A stretch of DNA of 64,000 bases from Paenirhodobacter hankyongi (GCF_003664585.1 NZ_RCHI01000009.1:16460-80459); one strand, 5' to 3'. Shown: positions 35,677 through 45,357, counted from the first letter of the stretch. Notes: a model not told the origin generated them from the letters alone. Numbers and translations: made by a program.

Positions 35677-36003
35677 TCAGGCAGAGCGGGGCGCCCACAG
35701 GATGATCGCCGCCCCCAGCAGGCAGAGCGCCGCACCGAACAGATCCCAGCCATCCGGCCGCTGCCCCTCGACAAGCCACAGCCAGCCGAGCGAGGCCGCG
35801 ATATAGACCCCGCCATAGATCGCGAAGGCCCGCCCCGCCGCATCGGCCGGGCTGCGTGTCAGCAGATAGGCGAAGGCCGCCAGAGACAGCATCCCGGGCA
35901 ACAACCACCAGATGCTGCGCTCCTGCCGCATCCAGATCCAGACGGCGAAACAGCCGAAGATCTCGCACAGCGCCGCCGCCAGATAGAGTGCGAAGGCCGC
36001 CAT
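35677..36003 (-). CDS. YnfA-family (UPF0060) inner-membrane protein
   Basis: The 108-residue protein has four membrane helices. The family sequences [14 protein letters not shown] near the start, [24 protein letters not shown] in the middle and [16 protein letters not shown] at the end are all present. YnfA proteins resemble small multidrug resistance transporters and have been linked to efflux, but the function here is unproven. The gene lies 31 bases after fnrL on the same strand and may be co-transcribed with it. Confidence 0.92.
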   Translation of the reverse strand: MAAFALYLAAALCEIFGCFAVWIWMRQERSIWWLLPGMLSLAAFAYLLTRSPADAAGRAFAIYGGVYIAASLGWLWLVEGQRPDGWDLFGAALCLLGAAIILWAPRSA

Positions 36004-36034
36004 CCCCTGCCCTTCCGCGTTCCGCGCCGCGCGC

Positions 36035-36781
36035 TCAGACCAGGAACCCGCCGTCGCTGTCGTCGCCGGCCTCGATCAGCAGCCGGTCCATGTCCGGCAC
36101 CGTGACGTGGCGCTTGCCCTCGAGCTCGATCACCCCGTCGCGCTTCAGCGCCGAGATCTGCCGGCTCACCGTCTCGAGCGTCAGGCCCAGGTAATCGGCC
36201 ATCGCCTCGCGGGTCAGCGGCAGGTCGAAGGTCATTCGCCCGGTCGCCGTGCGCAGCTTGATCGAGGCATCGCGCCGCGCCACGATCGACAGGAGCGAGG
36301 CGATCTTCTCGCGCGCCGTCTTGCGCCCCAGCAGCAGCATCCATTCGCGCGCCGCATCAAGCTCGTCGAGGGTCATCTGCAACAGCCGCTGCGCGATGTG
36401 GGGCGTGCGCTCCATCATCTCCTCGAAGGGCTTGCGGCGGAAGCAGCACATCAGGATGTCGGTCGTCGCGGTGACGTTGTAGGCGGCGCTCTCGCGGCCC
36501 GGGCGGCCGACGAAGTCGGAGGGCAGCAACAGCCCCACCATCTGCGTGCGCCCATCCTCGAGCGTCTGCGTCAGCGTCGCGATGCCCGAGACCACCGAGG
36601 CCACGAAATCCATCTTGTCGCCCGACCAGATCACCGTCTGACCAGCCTCGAAGCTGCGGTAATACTTGATCGATTCGAGCTCGTCGAGCTCGTCCGTCTC
36701 GCAGCGGGCGCAGACGGCGCGGTGCCGAATCGGACAGTCCCCACAGGCGAGGGAGACCGGATGCACGTCATCGTGAGCCAT
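36035..36781 (-). CDS. fnrL: FnrL, oxygen-sensing CRP/FNR-family transcription regulator
   Basis: The 248-residue protein has an N-terminal cysteine cluster (Cys13, 16, 24, 27) and Cys112/113. These would hold an oxygen-labile [4Fe-4S] cluster as in E. coli FNR. The effector-like beta-roll follows, then a dimer helix and a C-terminal helix-turn-helix near 190-220 ([19 protein letters not shown]) whose E-xx-SR reads TTGAT half-sites. The ATG at 36781 was chosen because the cysteines then begin near residue 13. FnrL should activate the cco operons, usp and hemN through the boxes found here. A box lies only ten bases upstream of its own start codon, so autoregulation, probably repression, is likely. 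Confidence 0.96.
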   Translation of the reverse strand: MAHDDVHPVSLACGDCPIRHRAVCARCETDELDELESIKYYRSFEAGQTVIWSGDKMDFVASVVSGIATLTQTLEDGRTQMVGLLLPSDFVGRPGRESAAYNVTATTDILMCCFRRKPFEEMMERTPHIAQRLLQMTLDELDAAREWMLLLGRKTAREKIASLLSIVARRDASIKLRTATGRMTFDLPLTREAMADYLGLTLETVSRQISALKRDGVIELEGKRHVTVPDMDRLLIEAGDDSDGGFLV

Positions 36782-36790
36782 CGTTGCCAC

Positions 36791-36804
36791 TTGATTTGGG
36801 TCAA
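36791..36804. promoter_or_regulatory. FNR/FnrL box in the fnrL/hemN gap
   Basis: TTGATTTGGGTCAA matches the FNR consensus in nine of ten positions. It sits in a 52-bp divergent gap, 9 bases from the fnrL start and 29 bases from the hemN start. One site must serve both genes: by position it would block fnrL and could act on a hemN promoter only if that promoter were very close to the gene. Confidence 0.85.
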
Positions 36805-36833
36805 TTCGCGTTTCGTTATCTCCCCCTAAAGAT

Positions 36834-38195
36834 ATGCGCATGGAACAGGAATCGCAACTCACCCGGCTCGGGCTCTTCGACGCACGGGTGCCCCGCTATA
36901 CGAGCTACCCGACCGCGCCCCATTTCTCGACCGAAGTGGGGCCGTCGCTTTTCGCCCAGTGGATCGAGGCGATCCCCGCCGGGTCGCGGATCTCGCTCTA
37001 CATGCACGTGCCCTTCTGCCGCCGGCTGTGCTGGTTCTGCGCCTGCCGCACCCAGGGCACGCAAAGCGACGAGCCGGTGCGCGCCTATGCCGAGACGCTG
37101 CTGAGCGAACTGAAGATGCTGAAGGAGCGGCTGGCGCCGGGCGTCACCCTGTCGCGGCTGCACTGGGGCGGCGGCACGCCGACGCTGATGCCCGCCGACA
37201 TGATGCGCCGCATCGCCGCCGCGGTCTTCGACGCCGTGCCGATGGGCGAGGGCGCCGAGTTCTCGGTCGAGATCGACCCGAACGAGATCGACGCCGCGCG
37301 GATGGATGCGCTCGCGGAAAGCGGGCTCAACCGCGCCTCGATCGGGGTGCAGGATTTCGACCCGCAGATCCAGCAGGTGATCGGCCGCGAGCAGAGCTAT
37401 GAGGTGACGAAGGCCGCCGTGGACATGATCCGCGACCGCGGCGTCGCCAGCCTGAACGCCGACATCCTCTACGGCCTGCCGCACCAGACGCCGACGAAGA
37501 TCGCGGAATCGGTGCAGAAGCTGCTCTCGCTCGGCCCCGACCGGGTGGCGCTTTACGGCTATGCCCATGTGCCGTGGATGGCGCGGCGGCAGACGATGAT
37601 CCCCTCGGACCACCTGCCGACGCCGCAGGAACGGCTGGAACTCTTCGAGGTCGCGCGCAAGCTCTTCGTCGCCGACGGCTATGACGAGATCGGCATCGAC
37701 CATTTCGCCCTGCCGACCGACGGGCTGTCGGTCGCGCAGAAGGCGGGCAAGCTGCGGCGCAATTTCCAGGGCTATACCGATGACCTCGCCGAGGCGCTGG
37801 TGGGCATGGGCGCCTCCTCGATCTCGCGCTTCCCGCAGGGCTATGCGCAGAACGCCCCGGCCACCGGCGCCCATACCGGCGCGATCCGCGACGGGCATTT
37901 CTCCACCGCCCGCGGCCATGTCTTCACCGCCGAGGACAAGATGCGCGCGCGGCTGATCGAGGCGCTGATGTGCGACTTCCGCGTCTCGGCGGCCGAGCTG
38001 ATCGCCGATTACGCCGCCGATCCGGCCGAGCTGGCCGCGATGTTCCGCCGCTGTGCCGCGAAGTTCGAGGACATGGTGAAAGTGACCGCCGCGGGGCTCG
38101 AGATCCCGGAAAAGGGCCGTCCCCTCACCCGGATGATCGCGCGCCACTTCGACGCCTATGACCTGTCGAAGGCGGGCCACAGCTCGGCGATCTGA
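36834..38195 (+). CDS. hemN: Oxygen-independent coproporphyrinogen III oxidase (radical SAM)
   Basis: The 453-residue enzyme makes protoporphyrinogen IX without oxygen. The radical-SAM cysteine motif is Cys62-x3-Cys66-x2-Cys69 (CRRLCWFCAC), preceded by YTSYPTAPHF and followed by HWGGGTPTL. Further family signatures are RASIGVQDFDPQIQQ, DILYGLPHQT and the HFALP(T)D stretch. ATG codons at 36834 and 36840 are both possible and no strong ribosome site decides. It is divergent from fnrL and shares one FNR box with it. This is the hemZ/hemN type tied to anaerobic haem and bacteriochlorophyll synthesis in Rhodobacter. Confidence 0.97.
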   Translation: MRMEQESQLTRLGLFDARVPRYTSYPTAPHFSTEVGPSLFAQWIEAIPAGSRISLYMHVPFCRRLCWFCACRTQGTQSDEPVRAYAETLLSELKMLKERLAPGVTLSRLHWGGGTPTLMPADMMRRIAAAVFDAVPMGEGAEFSVEIDPNEIDAARMDALAESGLNRASIGVQDFDPQIQQVIGREQSYEVTKAAVDMIRDRGVASLNADILYGLPHQTPTKIAESVQKLLSLGPDRVALYGYAHVPWMARRQTMIPSDHLPTPQERLELFEVARKLFVADGYDEIGIDHFALPTDGLSVAQKAGKLRRNFQGYTDDLAEALVGMGASSISRFPQGYAQNAPATGAHTGAIRDGHFSTARGHVFTAEDKMRARLIEALMCDFRVSAAELIADYAADPAELAAMFRRCAAKFEDMVKVTAAGLEIPEKGRPLTRMIARHFDAYDLSKAGHSSAI

Positions 38196-38205
38196 TCCAC
38201 GGCCG

Positions 38206-38234
38206 AGGGGCGCGCCAGCGGGGCGCCCCTTTTC
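38206..38234 (+). terminator. Terminator of hemN
   Basis: AGGGGCGC and GCGCCCCT pair across a 9-base loop and are followed by TTTTC, starting ten bases after the hemN stop codon. Confidence 0.8.
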
Positions 38235-38269
38235 TGGTTTCACCCCTCCCCTGCCCCGGCCGCGGGTGC

Positions 38270-38362
38270 CTCCGGCGGGAGAATTTGGGCCAGGAAAAAG
38301 CCGATGCCCTTTTCCCTGGAGGAAATACTCCCGGGGGCGCGGCGGCAGGCAGCCCCCGCCGC
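38270..38362. repeat. Intergenic hairpin element, copy A
   Basis: This gap sequence contains GGAAATACTCCCGGGGG followed by a hairpin-forming GGCGGCAGGCAGCCCCCGCC. The same plan recurs at 53661-53717 and, on the other strand, at 60915-60966. The left part (GAATTTGGGCCAGGAAAAAG) also resembles copy C. It lies between hemN and the glycosyltransferase gene. Confidence 0.55.
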
Positions 38363-38366
38363 GGCC

Positions 38367-39593
38367 TCAGCCTGCGCGCCCGGCGGCCTCGACGAACGCC
38401 ACCAGCCGCGGCAGGCAGATCGTCTGCAGGTCGTATTTCTCGAGGATCGTTGCGCGCGCGGCCACGCGCAGCGGATCATAGCGCGCAGGATCGGCCAGCG
38501 CCTCGGTCAGCACGGTGGACCAGCCCGCGACATCGAAGAAATCGACGAGCCGGCCGTTCACCCCGTCGGTGATCACCTCGCGCAGGGGGGCGGTGTCCGA
38601 CGCGATCACCAGCGCCTGCGCCGCCATCGATTCCATCAGCGACCAGCTCAGCACGAAGGGATAGGTCAGATAGGCATGCACCCGCCCGATCTGCAGGATC
38701 GAGACGAAATCGCCATAGCTGACGCGGCCGAGGAAATGCACCCGGCTCAGATCGAGCCGGTCGCCGACCTCGGCCAGCATCTTCTGCTTCCAGCTTTCCG
38801 CGTCCTTCGGTGCGCCGCCATAGCTCTGCCCCTCCTCGCCGACGATCAGCACCTGTGCCGCCGGGCGCGCGGCCATCACCGCGGGCAGCGCCCGCATGAA
38901 GGTGTGAAAGCCGCGATAGGGTTCGAGCGAGCGGCTGACGAAGGTCAGCACCTCGTCGCCCGGGTGGAAGGTCAGCGTCGTGCCCGGCACGGTGAAGCGC
39001 GCCGCCGGGTCGGGCTTCACCCGCTCGGTGTCGATACCGTCATGGCATACGGTAATCTTCGCGCGCAGCTCGGGCGGGAAGGTGTCGGCCTGGAACGCGG
39101 TGGGCGAGAGCGCGGCATCGGCCTGCACCATCGCCTGGATCAGATGCGCCGAGCGCGCGGTGGTCGAGATCCGGCTTTCCAGCCCGGGACGGGCGAACTC
39201 GGGGTCGAAATCGGTGTCGAGCCCGGTGGTGCGATACATCAGCTCGGCATAGACGAGCAGCTTCGCCTCGGGCCAGACCTCTTTCAGATAGAGCGTCTCG
39301 CCCCAGCCGGAATGGCCGAAGATCACGTCGGGCACATAGCCGTGGTGCTCGCGCAGGGTGCGGGCGGCGAAGGCCGCGCGCAGGCCGCGTTCGCTGACCT
39401 CGGCATACATCTTCGTCAGCCGCGGCTCGATCGTCACCTCGGAGGGCTTGCGGTATTTCACCACCCGCACCGGCGAGGGGCGGCCGTTCGTCTCGGCGGT
39501 CAGCGCCAGAACCTCGTGGCCGCGCGCCTGAAGGGCCGGGGCAAGGCGGGGAAACTGGCCCGGGAAATTCTGGTGGACGAACAGGATCTTCAA
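38367..39593 (-). CDS. Glycosyltransferase, GT4-like, downstream of yejF
   Basis: The 408-residue protein has a GT-B layout. The N-terminal domain starts [20 protein letters not shown]. In the C-terminal domain FVSRSLEPYRGFHTFMRAL and SLMESMAAQALVIASDTAPLREVI are the acceptor- and sugar-nucleotide-binding parts of GT4 enzymes, with an E-x7-like acid pair weakly visible. It has no membrane segment. The start is TTG, overlapping the yejF stop (TTGA), so translation depends on the upstream gene. The sugar and acceptor are unknown. An operon of a peptide importer with a glycosyltransferase is odd and is noted separately. Confidence 0.85.
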   Translation of the reverse strand: MKILFVHQNFPGQFPRLAPALQARGHEVLALTAETNGRPSPVRVVKYRKPSEVTIEPRLTKMYAEVSERGLRAAFAARTLREHHGYVPDVIFGHSGWGETLYLKEVWPEAKLLVYAELMYRTTGLDTDFDPEFARPGLESRISTTARSAHLIQAMVQADAALSPTAFQADTFPPELRAKITVCHDGIDTERVKPDPAARFTVPGTTLTFHPGDEVLTFVSRSLEPYRGFHTFMRALPAVMAARPAAQVLIVGEEGQSYGGAPKDAESWKQKMLAEVGDRLDLSRVHFLGRVSYGDFVSILQIGRVHAYLTYPFVLSWSLMESMAAQALVIASDTAPLREVITDGVNGRLVDFFDVAGWSTVLTEALADPARYDPLRVAARATILEKYDLQTICLPRLVAFVEAAGRAG

Positions 39594-41182
39594 ACGGTCT
39601 CTCCAAGCGCGGCCGCCATCAGCGCGCGGGTGTACCCGGTCTTCGGCGCAGCAAAGAGCTCGGCCGCGGGGCCGGCCTCGACCACGTCGCCGCGGCGCAT
39701 CACCAGAACCTTGTGCGCGAGCGCGCGCACCACGCGCAGATCGTGGCTGATGAAGAGATAGGCAAGGCCATGGCGGCGCTGCAGCTCGCGCAGGAGATCG
39801 ACGATCTGCACTTGCACCGTCATGTCGAGCGCCGAGGTCGGCTCGTCGAGCACCACGAGCCGCGGCCGCAGGATCATCGCCCGGGCGATGGCGATGCGTT
39901 GCCGCTGACCGCCCGAGAATTCGTGCGGATAGCGCTCCATCATCGCCGGGTCGAGCCCGGTCTCGGCCATGATCTCGGCCACCATCTCGCGGCGGTTGCG
40001 GCCGGGCTCGACGCCATGCACGGTCAGCCCCTCGGCGATGATCTGCTCGACCGTCATCCGTGGCGAGAGCGCGCCGAACGGGTCCTGAAAGACGATCTGC
40101 ATGTCGCGGCGCAAGGGCCGCAGCGCCCGCGCCTGCCAGTGCGAGATTTCCTGCCCGGCGAAGGTGATCGGCCCCTCGCTCTCGATCAGGCGCATCAGGG
40201 CAAGGGCGAGCGTCGTCTTGCCCGACCCCGACTCGCCGACGATGCCCAGCGTCTCGCCGGCGCGCACGCTCAGCGTCGCGTCATTCACCGCCTTCACATG
40301 GCCCACGGTGCGGCGCAGGAGCCCGCGCTTGACCGGGAACCAGACCTTGAGGTGATCGGCCTTCAACAGTTCGGCCGCGTCCGCCGGCACCGGCTCGGCC
40401 CGGCCCTTCGGCTCGGCCGCGAGCAGCTTGCGGGTATAGGGGTGCTGCGGGTTCGCAAAGATCTCGGCCGCCGGGCCCTGCTCGACGATCTCGCCCTGGC
40501 TCATCACGCAGACCCGGTCGGCGATGCGCCGCACCACGCCCAGATCATGCGAGATGAACAGCAGCGACATCCCCTCCTCGGCCTTCAGCTCGGCCAGAAG
40601 CTCGAGGATCTGCGCCTGGATGGTGACGTCGAGGGCGGTCGTGGGCTCGTCGGCGATCAGCAGGTCCGGCCCGTTCGCCAGCGCCATCGCGATCATCACG
40701 CGCTGGCGCTGCCCCCCCGAGAGCTGGTGCGGGTAATCGGCAAGCCGGGTCTCGGGCTCGGGGATGCCGACGCGGGTCAGCAGTTCGAGGATGCGGGCGC
40801 GCGCCGCGGGGCCGGACAGCCCCTGATGCAGCGCGAGGCTCTCGCCGATCTGCTTCTCGATCGTGTGCAGCGGGTTGAGCGAGGTCATCGGCTCCTGGAA
40901 AATGAAGCTGATGTCATTGCCGCGCACCCGGCGCAGCTCGGCCTCGGGCGCGCCGATCATCTCGGCGCCGGCATAGCGCACCGAGCCCTCGAGCACCGCA
41001 TTCGGGCCCAGAAGCGCCACCGTCGACAGCGCCGTCACCGACTTGCCGGACCCGGACTCGCCCACCAGCGCCACGGTCTCGCCCTTGTTCACGGCAAAGC
41101 TGACCCCCTTCACCGCGGGCACGAGCCGGCCGTCGGCGCGGAAGGAGATGCGCAGGTTCTCGACCTGGAGGACGGGGTTCAT
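39590..41182 (-). CDS. yejF: YejF, fused twin ATP-binding protein of a peptide ABC transporter
   Basis: The 530-residue protein contains two ATPase modules. The first has [16 protein letters not shown] and [12 protein letters not shown]; the second has [17 protein letters not shown] and [12 protein letters not shown]. Both belong to the oligopeptide (OppD/OppF) branch and carry the extra C-terminal sequence used with peptide permeases. YejABEF imports peptides and the antibiotic microcin C in enterobacteria; in alphaproteobacteria it aids resistance to antimicrobial peptides. It is last of the four yej genes, with four-base overlaps on both sides. Confidence 0.95.
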   Translation of the reverse strand: MNPVLQVENLRISFRADGRLVPAVKGVSFAVNKGETVALVGESGSGKSVTALSTVALLGPNAVLEGSVRYAGAEMIGAPEAELRRVRGNDISFIFQEPMTSLNPLHTIEKQIGESLALHQGLSGPAARARILELLTRVGIPEPETRLADYPHQLSGGQRQRVMIAMALANGPDLLIADEPTTALDVTIQAQILELLAELKAEEGMSLLFISHDLGVVRRIADRVCVMSQGEIVEQGPAAEIFANPQHPYTRKLLAAEPKGRAEPVPADAAELLKADHLKVWFPVKRGLLRRTVGHVKAVNDATLSVRAGETLGIVGESGSGKTTLALALMRLIESEGPITFAGQEISHWQARALRPLRRDMQIVFQDPFGALSPRMTVEQIIAEGLTVHGVEPGRNRREMVAEIMAETGLDPAMMERYPHEFSGGQRQRIAIARAMILRPRLVVLDEPTSALDMTVQVQIVDLLRELQRRHGLAYLFISHDLRVVRALAHKVLVMRRGDVVEAGPAAELFAAPKTGYTRALMAAALGETV

Positions 41183-42285
41183 TTGAACACCTTTCTGGGG
41201 TCGAAGGCGTCCCGCACGCCCTCGAACACGAAGACGAGCAGCGAAAGCATGATCGAGAAGGTGAAGAAGGCGGTGAAGGCAAGCCAGGGCGCCTGCAGGT
41301 TCTGCTTGCCCTGCAGCGCCAGTTCGCCAAGCGACGGCGCGGAACTCGGCAGGCCATAGCCGAGGTAGTCGAGCGAGGCGAGGGTCGAGATCGCGCCGGT
41401 GATGACGAAGGGCAGCATCGTCAGGGTCGCCACCATCGCATTGGGCAGGATGTGGCGGAACATGATGACCCGGTCGGCAACGCCAAGCGCGCGGGCGGCA
41501 CGCACGTATTCGAAGTTGCGCGCGCGCAGGAACTCGGCCCGCACCACGCCGGTCAGCGCCGGCCAGCCGAAGAGGATGACGATGAAGACCAGCAGCCAGA
41601 AGCCGCGCCCGAGGATCGCGAAGAGGATGATGATGACGTAAAGCGAGGGGGTCGAGGACCAGATCTCGAGCAGACGCTGCAAGATCAGGTCGGTGCGGCC
41701 GCCGAAATAGCCCTGCACCGCGCCCGCCGCGATCCCCACCACCGAGGAGATCGAGGTGACGATCAGCGCGAACAGAACCGAGGTGCGGAAGCCGTAGATC
41801 ACCCGGGCGAGCACGTCGCGCGCGGTGTCGTCGGTGCCCAGCCAGTGCTGCGCATCAGGGGCGGACGGTGCGGCGCCGACATTGTTGATGGTGCGGTAAT
41901 GATAGGGGATCGGTGGCCAGATCATCCAGCCGCGCTCGATCTTTTCGCCGCCGACGGTGCCGGCGGTCTTCGCCTCGGCCATCGTCTCCTCGGGCGTGTC
42001 CCAGCATTCCTCGCGCCCGCCGGTGACGATCAGGCATTGCACCGAGGGGTCGCGATAGATCGCCTCGGTGCGGAAGTCGCCACCGAAGGCGGTTTCCGGG
42101 TAGAAGCGATAGGCCGGCACGAAGACCTCGCCGCGATAGCGCACGAGGATCGGCTTGTCGTTCGCGATCACCTCGGCAAAGAGCGACAGCACGAACAACG
42201 TGGCGAACAGCACTAGCGACCAGAAGGCGCGGCGGTTGGCGCGGAAGTTGCGCCAGCGCCGGGCGTTCAGCGGCGACAGGATCAT
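41179..42285 (-). CDS. yejE: YejE, permease of a peptide ABC transporter
   Basis: The 368-residue protein starts MILSPLNARRWRNFRANRRAFWS, the usual YejE start. It has one membrane segment, then a long periplasmic loop (about 45-155) with a CLIVTGGREECWDTPEE cysteine pair. A C-terminal domain with five segments follows, including the EAA-like loop ARALGVADRVIMFRHILPNAM. It pairs with YejB as the membrane channel. Its ATG overlaps the yejB stop by one base. The long N-terminal frame further upstream is antisense/out-of-frame to yejB and was not used. Confidence 0.95.
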   Translation of the reverse strand: MILSPLNARRWRNFRANRRAFWSLVLFATLFVLSLFAEVIANDKPILVRYRGEVFVPAYRFYPETAFGGDFRTEAIYRDPSVQCLIVTGGREECWDTPEETMAEAKTAGTVGGEKIERGWMIWPPIPYHYRTINNVGAAPSAPDAQHWLGTDDTARDVLARVIYGFRTSVLFALIVTSISSVVGIAAGAVQGYFGGRTDLILQRLLEIWSSTPSLYVIIILFAILGRGFWLLVFIVILFGWPALTGVVRAEFLRARNFEYVRAARALGVADRVIMFRHILPNAMVATLTMLPFVITGAISTLASLDYLGYGLPSSAPSLGELALQGKQNLQAPWLAFTAFFTFSIMLSLLVFVFEGVRDAFDPRKVFK

Positions 42286-43436
42286 CAGCCGGCCCTCCGC
42301 TCGAAGTCGATGCGCGGATCGACGAAGACATAGGTCAGGTCGCTGAGGATGCCGACGACCAGCGAGATCAGCCCGAAGACGTAGAGCGTGCCGAAGATCA
42401 CCGGGTAATTGCGCTCGACCGCCGCCTGGAAGCCCAGAAGCCCCAGCCCGTCGAGCGAGAAGATCGTCTCGACGATGATCGAGGAGCCGAAGAAGACGCC
42501 GAGGAAGGTGGCCGGGAAGCCCGCGATCACGATCAGCATGGCGTTGCGGAAGACGTGGCCGTAAAGGACCTTGCGCTCGCTCAGCCCCTTCGCCCGCGCG
42601 GTCATCACATATTGCTTGTTGATCTCGTCGAGGAAGGAGTTCTTCGTCAGCAGCGTCATCGTGGCAAAGCCCGAGATCGTCATCGCCACCGTCGGCAGGG
42701 TGATGTGCCACAGGTAGTCGAACGCCTTGCCCGCCATGCTGAGGCTGTCGAAATTGTCCGAGGTCAGGCCGCGCAGCGGGAAGATCTTCCAGAAGCTGCC
42801 GCCCGCGAACAGCACCATCAGCATCACCGCGAAGAGGAACGACGGGATCGCATAGGCGACGACGATCGCCCCCGAGGTCCAGGTGTCGAAGGGCGAGCCG
42901 TCCTTCACCGCCTTGCGGATGCCAAGCGGGATCGAGATCAGATAGGCGAGCAGCGTCGACCACAGGCCAAGCGAGATCGACACCGGCATCTTCTCGAGCA
43001 CCAGCTCGACCACCGTCTTGTTGTGGAAGAAGCTCTTGCCGAAGTCGAAGGTCAGATAATCGCCCATCATCGTGACGAAGCGCTTCCAGGCCGGGATCTT
43101 TTCCTTGCGGCAATCGGGGTTCTTCAGATCGGGCGTCACCCCCTCGGGGCAGGTGATGCGCGCAAAGCCCATCTGCACCTCGAGCTGCGCCAGCAGCTCG
43201 GGCGAGATCCCGCGCGCGCCCTGATAGCCGCCGTCCTCGACGCCGCCCTGCCCCTGCGTGCCGGCATCGCCGCCGCCCGAGAGGTTGCGCATCGTGTCCG
43301 CCTCGCCCTGCACGCGGGCGATGATCTGCTCGATCGGCCCGCCGGGAACGAATTGCGTCAGCGTGAAGTTGATCAGCATGATCCCGAACAGCGTCGGAAT
43401 CACCAGAAGCAACCGCCGCAGAATATAGGCCCCCAT
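42285..43436 (-). CDS. yejB: YejB, permease of a peptide ABC transporter
   Basis: The 383-residue protein starts MGAYILRRLLLVIPTLFGI and has about six membrane segments. A long insert after the first segment (about 45-130) is rich in Gly and includes SGGGDAGTQGQGGVEDGGYQG. The EAA loop is ARAKGLSERKVLYGHVFRNAM. Such an insert is normal in YejB. The gene is followed with a one-base overlap by yejE and preceded by yejA with a 31-base gap. Confidence 0.95.
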   Translation of the reverse strand: MGAYILRRLLLVIPTLFGIMLINFTLTQFVPGGPIEQIIARVQGEADTMRNLSGGGDAGTQGQGGVEDGGYQGARGISPELLAQLEVQMGFARITCPEGVTPDLKNPDCRKEKIPAWKRFVTMMGDYLTFDFGKSFFHNKTVVELVLEKMPVSISLGLWSTLLAYLISIPLGIRKAVKDGSPFDTWTSGAIVVAYAIPSFLFAVMLMVLFAGGSFWKIFPLRGLTSDNFDSLSMAGKAFDYLWHITLPTVAMTISGFATMTLLTKNSFLDEINKQYVMTARAKGLSERKVLYGHVFRNAMLIVIAGFPATFLGVFFGSSIIVETIFSLDGLGLLGFQAAVERNYPVIFGTLYVFGLISLVVGILSDLTYVFVDPRIDFERRAG

Positions 43437-43467
43437 GCCTGTCCGCCCTTTCGTGCCGCGCCTTGGG

Positions 43468-45357
43468 TCAGAACGCCCCGGCGGCTTTCAGCTTTTCGCC
43501 CTTTTCGGCGTTGTACCACCAGAAGTCCAGCTCGCCGAGCGCGTGCGGCGGCAGCGCGGCGGGGTGCTCGTACATGTCGTAATAGGCGACGGTGTAGCTC
43601 GCCTTGAACCATTGCGGCACCCAGAAGTGGAAGGCGCGCAACGCACGGTCAAGCGCATGCACCCGCGGCGTCAGCTCGTCTTGCGTCTGCGCCTCCTCGA
43701 CCAGCCGCACCAGCCCGTCGATGCCCGGGTTCGCAAGCCCCATGGCGTTGAACACGTCCCCCGCCCCGCCCGAGCCGAAATACTGCTGCAGATCGGCGCC
43801 CGGGATCTCGTTCTGGCCGAGCGAGGTGGTGATCATGTCATAGTCATGCGAGCGGCGCCGGTTTTCATATTGCGCGTCATCCACCCGCGCCATCGCGGCA
43901 TCGACGCCCAGGGCGCGCAGGTTCTCGACATAGGGATTGACGACGCGGTCGAAGCTCTGGTCGTCGTTCAGGATCTCGACCTTCAGCGTCTCGCCCTTCG
44001 CATTGCGCCGCATGCCGTCATCGGCCACCGGCCAGCCCGCCGCATCGAGAAGCGCCGCCGCCTTGCGCAGGTTGCCGCGGTCGAGCTGGCGCTTGCCCGA
44101 AACCGGCGCCATCGCCACCGGATCGGTCAGCACCCCCGCGGGCAGATCGGCGGCGAAGGGCTTCAGGATCTCGGCCTCCTCGGGCGTGGGCGTGCCGGTC
44201 GCGGCCAGAGGCGAGTTCTCCCAGATCGAGTTCACCCGTGCGTAGATCCCGTAGAACAGCGTCTCGTTCGACCATTCGAAGTTGAACATCAGCCCGAGCG
44301 CCTCGCGCACGCGGATATCCTGGAACCGCTCGCGCCGCAGGTTGATGGCGAAGGCCTGCCCCGAGGCGACATTGCCGTTCGGCAGTTCCGCCTTCACCAC
44401 CTGCCCCTTCTTCAGCGCCGGGAAGTCATAGCCCGTCGCCCAGGCAAGCGAGCTCGCCTCGTTGCGGAAGGTATAGCTTCCGGCCTTGAAGCCCTCGAAG
44501 GCGGCCTGATAGTCGCCGTAATACTCGACGCGGATCTTGTCGAAGTTGTAGCGCCCGACGTTGATCGGCAGTTTCGCCCCCCAATAGGCGGGGTTGCGCT
44601 TCCACACCACGGTGCGGCCGTTCTTGGCGCTGTCGAACGTATAGGGGCCCGAGCCGATCAGCGCCACCTGCGAGGATTTCGCCAGGTCGATGCCGTCGCG
44701 CGCGAACTGCGCCTTCGAGAACACCGGCAGCCCGCCCGCCGACTGGATGATGTCGCGCCGCGGATAGCCCGGCACGAAGGTGAACTTGACCCGTTTCGCA
44801 TCGAGCACCTCGACCGAGGCGATCTGCTGCGCCACCACCGCGCGGAAGCTCGACAGCCCCTTGTCGCGCAGCTGCTCGTAGGAAAAGAGCACATCCTCGG
44901 TGGTCAGCGGCGTGCCATCCGAGAAGGTGATGCCGTCGCGCAGGGTGAAGATCACCCAGTCCTTCGAGGCCGGGTATTCGAGGCTTTCGCACAGCAGGCA
45001 ATAGGCCTCGCCCACGGTGTCGTCGGTGCCGGCCAGCATCGATTCCTGCGAGATCGAGGACAGCGCCGCCGCCCGCCCCTCGAGCGTGTAGGGGTTGAAG
45101 TTGTCGAAGCCCCCCGGCGCCCATTCCGAGATCTCGCCGCCCTTCGGCGCCTCGGGGTTGACGTAGTCGAGATGGGCGAAATCGGGGCCGTATTTCAGGT
45201 TGCCCAGCGTCGAGATCGCCGTGGCGGTGATCGTCTCCTCGGCCCGGGCCCCGGCCGCGAGCCCCGCCCAGAGCGCCGCGCCCAGCAGCAGTGCCCCGAC
45301 CATCCGTCCCGCACCATTGCCCTGCATCCGCCGCACCGCGACCATCGAACCCGTCAT
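43468..45357 (-). CDS. yejA: YejA, extracytoplasmic peptide-binding protein
   Basis: The 629-residue protein has a signal peptide (MVGALLLGAALWAGLAAGARAEE) after a basic N-terminus. It has the SBP_bac_5 fold of peptide-binding proteins, with GGEISEWAPGGFDNFNPYTLEG and ITFSDGTPLTTEDVLFSYEQLRD. It is periplasmic and gives peptides to YejBE. The ATG at 45357 was chosen because GGGAG lies ten bases upstream; an earlier in-frame start would overlap a terminator region. It is the first gene of yejABEF plus the glycosyltransferase gene. The promoter should lie in the 140-bp gap that also holds the terminator of the cytochrome gene upstream. Confidence 0.95.
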   Translation of the reverse strand: MTGSMVAVRRMQGNGAGRMVGALLLGAALWAGLAAGARAEETITATAISTLGNLKYGPDFAHLDYVNPEAPKGGEISEWAPGGFDNFNPYTLEGRAAALSSISQESMLAGTDDTVGEAYCLLCESLEYPASKDWVIFTLRDGITFSDGTPLTTEDVLFSYEQLRDKGLSSFRAVVAQQIASVEVLDAKRVKFTFVPGYPRRDIIQSAGGLPVFSKAQFARDGIDLAKSSQVALIGSGPYTFDSAKNGRTVVWKRNPAYWGAKLPINVGRYNFDKIRVEYYGDYQAAFEGFKAGSYTFRNEASSLAWATGYDFPALKKGQVVKAELPNGNVASGQAFAINLRRERFQDIRVREALGLMFNFEWSNETLFYGIYARVNSIWENSPLAATGTPTPEEAEILKPFAADLPAGVLTDPVAMAPVSGKRQLDRGNLRKAAALLDAAGWPVADDGMRRNAKGETLKVEILNDDQSFDRVVNPYVENLRALGVDAAMARVDDAQYENRRRSHDYDMITTSLGQNEIPGADLQQYFGSGGAGDVFNAMGLANPGIDGLVRLVEEAQTQDELTPRVHALDRALRAFHFWVPQWFKASYTVAYYDMYEHPAALPPHALGELDFWWYNAEKGEKLKAAGAF

